Below are positions 1-5,747 of a stretch of 6,792 nucleotides of DNA, piece after piece. The notes beneath the pieces are model-generated. The model saw only the letters and a program-made list of their open reading frames with translations. It was not told the origin of the DNA and did not search any database. How positions within the stretch are numbered: the stretch's first letter is position 1; the number at the start of each line of letters is the position of its first letter. A program made the position numbers and the translations under genes. The stretch lies in contig JAWVZH010000147.1 in NCBI GenBank assembly GCA_033722295.1, forward strand, positions 1-6,792. The letters run 5' to 3'. The DNA comes from JAWVZH01 sp033722295 (GTDB lineage: Bacteria; Bacteroidota; Bacteroidia; Chitinophagales; Saprospiraceae).

Positions 1-47
1 ACGCTACACGCTACACGCTACACGCTACACGCTACACGCTACACGCT
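1..47. repeat. Perfect 7-bp tandem repeat array, truncated by window edge
   Basis: Six complete copies of ACGCTAC followed by five more bases of the unit (ACGCT) are seen, with no mismatches; on the minus strand the unit reads AGCGTGT. The array starts one base after the prfA stop codon and continues past the left edge, so its full length is unknown. The period is not a multiple of three, and the minus-strand unit contains TAG, so a long ORF through the array is impossible. It is therefore intergenic. Perfect identity between copies suggests recent slippage or active expansion. Confidence 0.95.
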
Positions 48-48
48 C

Positions 49-1125
49 CTAAATCGTTTCCGAACCGAATTCCAGTTGTTTTTCCGCATTCTCGGCCACC
101 TGCAATTTTTCGATGATCTCTTCCAGTTCACCCTGCATGATCTTGTCCAGATTGTAAAGTGTGAGGTTGATACGATGGTCCGTGACGCGGTTTTGAGGAT
201 AATTGTAAGTACGGATCTTATCTGAGCGGTCTCCGGATCCGACGAGAGATTTCCTTTGAGCGCGCTGCTCGGCCGCAGCCTGTTCCCTTTGAGCTTCGGC
301 GATCTTGGCATAGAGTCGCTGCAATGCTATTTCCCTGTTCTTGATCTGCGATCTCGAATCGGTACTTTCTGCCACAACACCGGTAGGTATGTGTGTGAAC
401 CTAACCCCGGACTCCGTCTTATTGACATGCTGACCACCGGCCCCTGAACTTCTGAAAGTATCGACCTTGAGTTCGTCCTTTCGGACCTCTATATCTTCCT
501 CTTCGAATTTAGGGATCACCGCAACTGTTGCCGCTGAAGTATGCACTCGCCCCTGGGATTCTGTCTGTGGCACGCGCTGGACGCGGTGCGCTCCTGACTC
601 GAATTTGAGCTTGGCGTACACATCGTCACCGGTAACCTCGAGAACGATCTTGTTATAGCCACCGACCGTTCCTTCATTGACATTAAGGATCTCTGTCTTC
701 CATCCCTGGGTTTCAAAATACTTACTGTACATCTTGAAGAGATCGCCGGCAAATATGCTTGCTTCGTCTCCTCCTGTACCGGCCCGGATCTCGAAGATGA
801 CATCTTTTTCATCTTCAGGGTCTTTGGGAATGAGGAGAACCCTGATCTCTTCTTCCAGCGCCTCCTTTCTTTCTTCGAGATCTGCGAGCTCATCACTGGC
901 CATTTGTCTCATTTCCTTGTCCTCATCTTTCTGCATTTCCCGGGCTGATTCAATGCCGGTTTGCAAGTCCTGATAGGACTCATATGCCTCTACTAAAGGT
1001 TTGAGGTCTTTGTATTCCTTATTGTATTTGGAAAACTTCTTTGGATCTGTCGCCACTTCAGGATCAGCCATTCTTTCTTCCAGATACTGATATCTCTCCT
1101 TTACCTGACGTAATTTATCTATCAT
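49..1125 (-). CDS. prfA: Peptide chain release factor 1 (RF1)
   Basis: RF1 recognises UAA and UAG stop codons in the ribosomal A site and triggers hydrolysis of peptidyl-tRNA. The 358-residue protein has the normal family length. An N-terminal helical, charged PCRF region covers about residues 1-110. The codon-recognition tripeptide P-x-T appears as P186-Q187-T188 inside the VQRVP...TESQGRVHTSA block; E. coli has PAT at this place, and I recall PQT as common in Bacteroidota. The catalytic GGQ is G230-G231-Q232 within RSSGAGGQHVN, followed by the conserved THIPTGV and RSQIKNR segments. P-x-T rather than SPF marks it as RF1, not RF2. The ATG at 1125 gives the expected N-terminus (MIDKL); no strong Shine-Dalgarno is seen, as is usual in this phylum. 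The gene ends in TAG, a codon read by RF1 itself. It lies 71 bp after the small anti-sigma-like gene and may be co-transcribed with it. Identification is firm. Confidence 0.98.
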   Translation of the reverse strand: MIDKLRQVKERYQYLEERMADPEVATDPKKFSKYNKEYKDLKPLVEAYESYQDLQTGIESAREMQKDEDKEMRQMASDELADLEERKEALEEEIRVLLIPKDPEDEKDVIFEIRAGTGGDEASIFAGDLFKMYSKYFETQGWKTEILNVNEGTVGGYNKIVLEVTGDDVYAKLKFESGAHRVQRVPQTESQGRVHTSAATVAVIPKFEEEDIEVRKDELKVDTFRSSGAGGQHVNKTESGVRFTHIPTGVVAESTDSRSQIKNREIALQRLYAKIAEAQREQAAAEQRAQRKSLVGSGDRSDKIRTYNYPQNRVTDHRINLTLYNLDKIMQGELEEIIEKLQVAENAEKQLEFGSETI

Positions 1126-1166
1126 AGGATGATTCGTTCAATAAAGGGATAAAGATATGAAGTATC

Positions 1167-1188
1167 GCCAGGTTCAACATTACCTGGT
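1167..1188 (-). other. Small hairpin between the 77-aa gene and prfA
   Basis: The arms CCAGGT (1168-1173) and ACCTGG (1182-1187) are perfectly complementary around an 8-nt loop, with a possible extra G.U pair at the base. It lies just after the stop codon of the 77-residue gene. No T-tract follows on either strand, so it is not a standard Rho-independent terminator. It could be an attenuating or mRNA-stabilising structure, or chance. Further towards prfA, minus-strand TATCTTTA (1150-1157) matches TAnnTTTG in five of six fixed positions, with only a GTTG some 17 nt upstream. A weak internal prfA promoter is therefore possible but unproven. Confidence 0.35.
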
Positions 1189-1196
1189 ACGAGCAG

Positions 1197-1430
1197 CTAA
1201 CCCAGTTTGATCTTGTTCTTTATGGATTTGATCAGGTCCGGAGATACCGAGGATCGCTGTACGCTGTTCTTGAGCAATTCGCGCACATTTTTTTCCCTGT
1301 TGTATGTGGCTCGGTAACTTGGATCCGATTTTACTTTGTTCAACACGGCTTTCTGATCGCTTTGGCTCAGATTTCGATCCAGAAACAGTCCGACCTCTTG
1401 TTTAACGGAATGCCTTTGTTGGTCCTTCAT
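1197..1430 (-). CDS. Small anti-sigma-like protein lacking zinc-ligand cysteines
   Basis: A 77-residue, soluble, basic protein with no signal peptide or membrane segment, encoded 86 bp downstream of the ECF sigma gene in the same direction. From memory, its layout matches short Bacteroidota anti-sigma factors of the zinc-finger (ZAS/zf-HC2) kind: an N-terminal helix with FLDRNLS (residues 16-22), a middle segment ending in YNREK (43-47), then a helix RELLKNSVQR (50-59) and a terminal SPDLIKSIKNKI (63-74). In those relatives the middle segment (about residues 31-43) carries an H-x3-C-x2-C zinc motif. Here the protein has no cysteine at all and only one histidine (H7), so zinc or thiol redox sensing by that motif is not possible. 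Family and position suggest it binds the neighbouring sigma factor; this is inference. The ATG at 1430 is the natural start. The gap to the sigma gene shows no convincing promoter, which fits co-transcription. Confidence 0.7.
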   Translation of the reverse strand: MKDQQRHSVKQEVGLFLDRNLSQSDQKAVLNKVKSDPSYRATYNREKNVRELLKNSVQRSSVSPDLIKSIKNKIKLG

Positions 1431-1516
1431 GAATAAAGGTTTTGATAGTTAATTACCTACTATTCCAGAAAATATGCTCAAGGGATCTAACCTATTCACA
1501 GCTAATTTAGTCAAAA

Positions 1517-2131
1517 TTATTCCTCTTCCAAATTCCTCTTTTTCTTTCTCTTCGCACCTCTTTTGTCCTTGTATCCAAGGTCTTTGGCATAGGTTAATAG
1601 CTTTTCTTTAAGGATGTTCCTCGCTCGAAATAACCGTGACCTAACCGTACCAATGGGTACATCTATGATCTTGGCGATCTCTTCGTAGGTAAATCCTTCG
1701 ATATCGCACAACAAGATCACGGTACGGAACTCCATCGGGAGCGAATTGATGGCAAGGGTCACCTCATCGCCCATCATATTTTCAAACATCTCCTCCCTCA
1801 GGTCAAAATATCCGGAAATACCTTCATAGTCACTCTCGTGATAACTGACGATCTCCTCAAAATCGACCTTCGTCGGGCGCTTACTGCGCTTCCTATACTC
1901 GTTGATATAGGCATTCTTCAGAATTTTAAACAACCACGCTTTTGCATTAGTTCCTTCCTGGTATTTATCGATAAACCGAAAGGCTTTCAGGTAAGTTTCC
2001 TGCACCAGATCATTGGCCTGCTCCTCATCATAACACAGATGATAGGCGAAAGTATGAAGGGCATCAATGTGTGGCAGCAGCTCCCGTTCAAACAGGTCGT
2101 TATAGTACTTTTCTGACTTTTCCTTGCTCAA
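1517..2131 (-). CDS. ECF-type RNA polymerase sigma factor (sigma-70 family, RpoE-like)
   Basis: This 204-residue protein would direct RNA polymerase core to a specific promoter set. Sigma region 2 spans about residues 19-84: DEEQANDLVQETYLKAFRF (35-53), then the -10 recognition part NAKAWLFKILKNAYINEYRKRS (62-83). An acidic linker (about 85-120) follows. Region 4 spans about 122-178, with SLPMEFRTVILLCDIEGF (130-147) and the helix-turn-helix TYEEIAKIIDVPIGTVRSRLFRAR (148-171). There is no region 1 or 3, which is typical of the ECF group. The tail (186-200) is strikingly basic, then ends LEEE. The start is TTG at 2131. No ATG occurs in frame until residue 114, and a stop lies in frame upstream at 2162-2164; the N-terminus MSKEKSEKYY resembles relatives as I remember them. 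A TAnnTTTG promoter lies just upstream. The following small gene is a likely anti-sigma partner. The regulon cannot be deduced. Confidence 0.93.
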   Translation of the reverse strand: MSKEKSEKYYNDLFERELLPHIDALHTFAYHLCYDEEQANDLVQETYLKAFRFIDKYQEGTNAKAWLFKILKNAYINEYRKRSKRPTKVDFEEIVSYHESDYEGISGYFDLREEMFENMMGDEVTLAINSLPMEFRTVILLCDIEGFTYEEIAKIIDVPIGTVRSRLFRARNILKEKLLTYAKDLGYKDKRGAKRKKKRNLEEE

Positions 2132-2148
2132 AAGAAAAATTTGTCTAG

Positions 2149-2179
2149 CAAACGTAAGGTGTTAGAGCCATTTAACATA
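2149..2179 (-). promoter_or_regulatory. Bacteroidota-type promoter for the sigma factor gene
   Basis: On the minus strand TACGTTTG (2156-2149) is a perfect match to the Bacteroidota -7 consensus TAnnTTTG. Exactly 19 nt upstream lies TATG (2179-2176), three of four matching the -33 TTTG. Transcription would begin near 2143, leaving a leader of only about a dozen bases before the TTG start. The position, between the terminator at 2205-2244 and the gene, makes this a convincing start of a separate transcription unit. It also looks like a housekeeping (RpoD-type) promoter rather than an ECF autoregulatory one. Confidence 0.55.
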
Positions 2180-2204
2180 ATCTATTTTTTACTGCCGTCT
2201 GATG

Positions 2205-2244
2205 AATAAAAAAGAGGCGCACCGTATGGTGGCCCCTTTTTATT
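2205..2244 (-). terminator. Rho-independent terminator of the BlaI-M56-PDZ unit
   Basis: Reading the minus strand, an A-rich side leads into a GC stem whose top is ACC-loop-GGT (2221-2230, loop of four), continuing outward through GGGGCC paired with GCGCCTC. One bulged base and one A/C mismatch are needed. A run of six T (minus-strand equivalents of 2208-2213) ends it. It lies about 40 bp after the stop codon of the PDZ gene. The A/T runs on both sides mean it could work in both directions, but no plus-strand gene is present. Confidence 0.8.
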
Positions 2245-2282
2245 CGAATTAGGAAAAAGAATTTTCTCTTGACGCGGTTGAC

Positions 2283-3488
2283 CTATTTGAGTATGGTTTC
2301 AGTGTAGACCTTGCCATTCTGTTGAATCTGCAGGATCACTCCGCCTTCCTGTCGCTCTATATCCAATTGTTCCATAAATGAACCGTCGAAGTTCTCTATG
2401 GTCTGATTATAGAGCTCCTGGCCATCCATGGTGATGATCTTGACAGTAGTCGGCACTGCGGCCGCCTTAAACTCAAGGTTGACCACACCGTCACCCGGAT
2501 TAGGATAGACATTTATTTCATAGAGGTCAACCTCTGCAGGGGAAATGATCTCTTCAATGACCTCACCCTCCTTATCTGAACTCTTCTTGACCACGACGAT
2601 CTTTTTCACCTTCTTTTTGTCAGAGTGCATCTTATGTCCCATGGAAGGATCGTGACATTTTTTCATGTGCACGTTGCAATTCTTATCCTTTGAGTGCCAC
2701 CTGGATTTATGGATCATCTCTCCAAGTACCACACGTTCGGACTTCTTCTTGCCATCACGAAGGTATTTCACTTTGACCTTATCCCCGACATCTTTGTCAT
2801 TCAGAGCATCGATCAGGCTTTCTATGTCATCAACCTTTTGTCTGTCTATTTTGAGGATCAGGTCGCCTTTTTCAAGTCCTGCCTTTTCCGCACCGCTGTC
2901 TTCGAAGACATTGGTGACCAAAGCACCATTACCTCCCGCATTTTCCACCATTACACCGAGTACGGCGCGGTCTTCCTGATCCTCCTGGATCATGACGATG
3001 TGCTCGTTCATTTCAGGAAGTTCGATCTCCATGGACTCAAGTTCCTCACGTACCTCGTCAGGTATCTCGCCGACCCCTTCCCATTCCATCTCTTCTCCAT
3101 CGACATTCATACGGATCTTGTAATTTCCATCTTTCTCCTGGATATTCACGTCCATATTCTTTTCCATTTCCTCCGATATCCTCTTCTCGATTTCCATGAG
3201 GCGGATGTTCTCATCCCCGAGCCTTTCTTCCAATTCTTCGAGATCCAGTTCATCCTCCAGGATATCCGCAAGCTTCTTCTCCATCAGGTACAGTTCTGCC
3301 TCTTTGCCTTCCAGTACTCTTTCTTTTACTGTTTCATTACCCTCCTCATCGATGATCTTTTCAACGATAACCACTTTCCTTTCTTCTTTAACCTCATCGT
3401 CGGTCTGAGCAAATGCCACAGGGCCATAGACCAATACTGTTATAAGACAAATGACCTTGAAGAGATTGATATTCTTAATCTTCATCAT
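2283..3488 (-). CDS. Exported PDZ-domain protein with T9SS C-terminal sorting domain
   Basis: A 401-residue protein, last gene of the repressor-peptidase unit. Residues 1-27 form a signal peptide: MMKIKN, a hydrophobic core of about 10-25, and a cut likely after VAFA before Q28. Residues 30-160 are very rich in Glu and Lys, largely helical or coiled-coil-like (about 58-112). A PDZ domain spans about 174-256 (LGVMVEN, GALVTNVFEDSGAEKAGLEKGDLILKI, then the DIESLIDAL helix). No protease domain accompanies it, unlike DegP or CtpA. Residues 260-288 hold a His/Met/Cys cluster (H260, H265, C271, H274, M275, C278, H279, M283, H285, M287, H288). The C-terminus (about 322-401) is a Por/T9SS type A sorting domain beginning INVYPNPGDGVVNLEF and ending YTETILK, so export across the outer membrane is expected. 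The start codon overlaps the M56 stop by 4 bp (ATGA); a second in-frame ATG follows at once, so the start could be either. The substrate or partner is unknown. Confidence 0.9.
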   Translation of the reverse strand: MMKIKNINLFKVICLITVLVYGPVAFAQTDDEVKEERKVVIVEKIIDEEGNETVKERVLEGKEAELYLMEKKLADILEDELDLEELEERLGDENIRLMEIEKRISEEMEKNMDVNIQEKDGNYKIRMNVDGEEMEWEGVGEIPDEVREELESMEIELPEMNEHIVMIQEDQEDRAVLGVMVENAGGNGALVTNVFEDSGAEKAGLEKGDLILKIDRQKVDDIESLIDALNDKDVGDKVKVKYLRDGKKKSERVVLGEMIHKSRWHSKDKNCNVHMKKCHDPSMGHKMHSDKKKVKKIVVVKKSSDKEGEVIEEIISPAEVDLYEINVYPNPGDGVVNLEFKAAAVPTTVKIITMDGQELYNQTIENFDGSFMEQLDIERQEGGVILQIQQNGKVYTETILK

Positions 3489-5236
3489 CTTATTTGATTT
3501 TTTAAAATTTGATAATTGAATTTGGATGATGGGTTTTTTCTGCTCATATCCACATATCTCGCTTTAAACAAGCGATGCATTTTTACTGATTGTCTCTCTC
3601 CGTTAACGATCAATCGGTCATCGGTCAACTCGAGCGAATAGCTGTACTTATACTTGATGAGTCCATGATCGATAAGCATCTGCTCGATCTCATTTTCAAT
3701 ATATTCCGAACTATATCCGCTTTCCGTTCTGTGGCTCCCCTTGTCTATACCATCATACTTCACAATAACCTCGTAATTACCCTTCCGGTCAGCCTTTCCA
3801 GGAATTTTGAGGAAATAGGTCTTCTGATCGTCAACATCGGTATCCTGCTCTATTTCGAGCTCCTTGTCCGGAAATGTCCATTCGTGCCATTTATTCAGGG
3901 TGTCGAGAGATTTACCGTAGCGATACCCTTCTATAGTCGCCAGATTATATTTTATTTCATTTTCTGCTTCTTTTAGGGTCTCCCCTTGACCACGTTCAGC
4001 CGGTTCTAGAGCTTCAGCGGGATTACGACTCTTCCTCCTTCCTTCCTTGTATTTTTCTTTAAGTCCGGTCTCGAACTCTGCCTGTCGATTATTGTCCGTA
4101 CTTACTGCTGACAACTGGTCCTTCAAGGCATATACCTGCTCAGGTTCTTTTAATTTCACAGGTGCGTCATTGATCTTTACATCTTTGACCTCACCGGCAA
4201 CGGTCTGGAATTCCAGAGAATGGATCGCATTGTGAAATCCGGGAACCGTTATCGAATCATACCGGATATCATAGAGATAAGAACTCCACGAATCCTTCTC
4301 TTTTGTCGAATGGAAGGCCAACACAAAGGGAAGACATATGGCAAGGGCAAGGAAGGATACCAGATAACTTCCGGATCGTTTTTTCTTTTTCATTCCCATC
4401 AGCACATGAACGCGTTCCGACAACTGTCCCTGACTGTTGAATGCCATGGCCAATTTTGGGGTAGATACCATTTCTTCGATAGTCAGAAGAGCAGAGGCGA
4501 GCGCCTTGGGATTTCTTGAAATTTTGGCTGCCGAAAGGTCACAGGAAATTTCACGCCTTCTCCTGATCTCACGTGATATAAAATAGATGAACGGATTGAA
4601 GAACAGCACAACCTCCAGTCCTGAAATGATCAAATTCCAGAGGTAATCATAGCGCTGGATGTGTTTGAGTTCATGAAGCAATATACCTTCAAGTTCTTCA
4701 GGTGTCAGTTGTGTTACCAGAGATGCCGGAAGCAGTAAGACAGGTCTGGCGATCCCGACGACCATCGGTATTGTTATATCCCTGACTATCCTCAGGTTGG
4801 GCAGTTTTGAAAGGCCGAGCTGTTCACTCAGAGATACTACCTGATCATAGATCACACCTTCTTTGATCAAATGTCCACGAAACCTCCAAAGCGACACCTT
4901 ATAATATTCCAATGCAAATCGCGTGAATTGGATCATCATTCCGGCAAACCAGAATGCGAGGAAATAATCACTCCATGACGTAGTTTTGATGACCGGAAGT
5001 GTACTAATACCGATCGAAGCCACCTCACTGCCAGACAAAAAGTAATAGGTCAGAACTATACCGGAGATCATCACCGGAACAGGCCAATAAAGTTGCCAGA
5101 CATTCTGACGGTCACTGTCAAAGGAGATATATCTGTAGATAAAAAAGATCAGGGCACCTTGCCAGAGGCTGTGTAAGAGCACCATAGAAAGGTATCCCTG
5201 GTGATCGAGCCATATTTCAGACATCCATTCAATCAT
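3485..5236 (-). CDS. M56-family (BlaR1/MecR1-type) membrane zinc metallopeptidase
   Basis: A 583-residue inner-membrane protein. Likely membrane segments are about residues 17-37, 50-67, 89-109, 203-220 and 291-308. The catalytic domain lies in the cytoplasmic loop region before the fourth of these: the conserved PMVVGIARPVLLLPASL (157-173), then EELEGILLHELKH with zinc ligands H188 and H192 and catalytic E189, then RREISCD (227-233) with E229 the probable third ligand. In BlaR1/MecR1, such a domain is activated from outside and leads to cleavage of the BlaI/MecI repressor; that role here follows from the family and the adjacent blaI-type gene. The roughly 275-residue region after the last membrane segment should be periplasmic. 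It shows no S-x-x-K penicillin-binding signature where BlaR1 has one, so beta-lactam sensing is unlikely. Its end (SLELTDDRLIVNGERQSVKMH, about 534-554) resembles, from memory, C-termini of other Bacteroidota M56 proteins. The gene overlaps the repressor gene by 8 bp and the PDZ gene by 4 bp, implying coupled translation. Confidence 0.95.
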   Translation of the reverse strand: MIEWMSEIWLDHQGYLSMVLLHSLWQGALIFFIYRYISFDSDRQNVWQLYWPVPVMISGIVLTYYFLSGSEVASIGISTLPVIKTTSWSDYFLAFWFAGMMIQFTRFALEYYKVSLWRFRGHLIKEGVIYDQVVSLSEQLGLSKLPNLRIVRDITIPMVVGIARPVLLLPASLVTQLTPEELEGILLHELKHIQRYDYLWNLIISGLEVVLFFNPFIYFISREIRRRREISCDLSAAKISRNPKALASALLTIEEMVSTPKLAMAFNSQGQLSERVHVLMGMKKKKRSGSYLVSFLALAICLPFVLAFHSTKEKDSWSSYLYDIRYDSITVPGFHNAIHSLEFQTVAGEVKDVKINDAPVKLKEPEQVYALKDQLSAVSTDNNRQAEFETGLKEKYKEGRRKSRNPAEALEPAERGQGETLKEAENEIKYNLATIEGYRYGKSLDTLNKWHEWTFPDKELEIEQDTDVDDQKTYFLKIPGKADRKGNYEVIVKYDGIDKGSHRTESGYSSEYIENEIEQMLIDHGLIKYKYSYSLELTDDRLIVNGERQSVKMHRLFKARYVDMSRKNPSSKFNYQILKNQIR

Positions 5237-5618
5237 CAGAGGCGGATTCTTCCATTTCGTCCAATAATTGTCTCAGTTCATTGATCTCGCCTTTGGAAAT
5301 GCGCTCTTCTCCCAGGGCGCGCATTGCAAGCCTGACTGAGGATCCATTGAAGGCAAGATCTGCAAGTTTTTGCAACAGGTGATGTTGGGTCTCCGACCGA
5401 GGTACTGCAGCTTCGTACAAATGCTTTCTTGAACTTGTGTCTCGGGTGGCAATGCCCTTTTCAGCCATTATCTGCATGAGTTTAAGCGTGGTGGTGTATC
5501 CCACCTCTTTTTCTTCTGAAATGGCTTCATTAACAAATCGTACTGAACAAGGTCCATGTTCCCACAAGACCTGCAGTATTCTTAGTTCAGCATCCGTCGG
5601 TTTAATTTTCTGTCCCAT
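5229..5618 (-). CDS. BlaI/MecI/CopY-family winged-helix transcriptional repressor
   Basis: A 129-residue DNA-binding protein of the normal family length. The winged helix-turn-helix covers about residues 8-72: TDAELRILQVLWEHGPCSVRFV (8-29), recognition helix around GYTTTLKLMQIMAEKG (40-55), wing RKHLYEAAV (64-72). The helical dimerisation part covers about 76-125 (LLQKLADLAFNGS, then EINELRQLLDEMEE). In BlaI and MecI, cleavage by the partner M56 protein falls at an Asn-Phe bond in this second part. That dipeptide is absent here; the matching stretch reads about R96-LAMRAL-G103, so any cut site differs. The adjacent, overlapping M56 gene strongly suggests a repressor-protease pair. The ATG at 5618 lies 4 bp from a perfect inverted repeat that is a good candidate operator, pointing to autoregulation. 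The distal targets are unknown. A CopY-like metal-responsive role is possible, but no CxC metal-binding motif is seen. Confidence 0.93.
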   Translation of the reverse strand: MGQKIKPTDAELRILQVLWEHGPCSVRFVNEAISEEKEVGYTTTLKLMQIMAEKGIATRDTSSRKHLYEAAVPRSETQHHLLQKLADLAFNGSSVRLAMRALGEERISKGEINELRQLLDEMEESASDD

Positions 5619-5622
5619 TGCT

Positions 5623-5638
5623 TACGAAGTTGTTCGTA
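5623..5638. promoter_or_regulatory. Candidate BlaI-type operator (inverted repeat TACGAA-N4-TTCGTA)
   Basis: A perfect 6-bp dyad with a 4-bp spacer sits 4 bp upstream of the repressor's ATG. BlaI/MecI operators are short dyads beginning TAC and ending GTA, and this one has the same outer bases. Binding here would block transcription start or early elongation. A weak -7-like TAGATTG lies next to it (minus strand, 5648-5642), which would place the start site inside the dyad. The assignment of dyad to repressor is inference from position and form. Confidence 0.55.
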
Positions 5639-5649
5639 TTGCAATCTAA

Positions 5650-5670
5650 TGCATTTTTCAGCTAAATGCA
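5650..5670. promoter_or_regulatory. Second inverted repeat upstream of the repressor gene (TGCATTT-N7-AAATGCA)
   Basis: Perfect 7-bp arms (5650-5656 and 5664-5670) are separated by seven bases, in the 129-bp gap between pyrD and the repressor gene and just upstream of the first dyad. It would overlap the -33 region of a promoter whose start is near 5635. It may be a binding site for another regulator or an RNA hairpin at the end of the pyrD transcript. There is no GC-rich stem or clear T-tract, so it is not a good terminator. No other terminator for pyrD is seen in this gap. Confidence 0.35.
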
Positions 5671-5747
5671 GATTCTTAATACTTTTTAAGGAAATTTTAA
5701 AGTTTTGAGCCCTGCCAATCCACCAGCCGCCAACGACATAACCTGTT

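Noticed and set aside
516..896. Minus-strand open frame of 126 codons inside prfA
   Set aside because: It lies in another frame wholly within a well-conserved release factor gene, and its translation has no recognisable domain.
1167..1188. Hairpin as a Rho-independent terminator before prfA
   Set aside because: The stem is only six base pairs with an eight-base loop, and no T-tract follows on the minus strand.
2694..3497. Long plus-strand open frame (267 codons) opposite the PDZ gene
   Set aside because: It is antisense to a gene with clear signal peptide, PDZ and sorting domains. Its Phe/Leu/Ile-rich translation is what the complement of Glu/Lys-rich codons gives, and no known domain is seen.
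4220..4519. Plus-strand open frames (including 99 codons) opposite the M56 gene
   Set aside because: They are antisense shadows of a gene with intact catalytic motifs, with no domain or promoter of their own.
3485..5618. Reading the BlaI-M56 pair as a beta-lactam resistance system
   Set aside because: There is no beta-lactamase or penicillin-binding protein gene, no S-x-x-K sensor signature in the M56 C-terminus, and no Asn-Phe cleavage dipeptide in the repressor.
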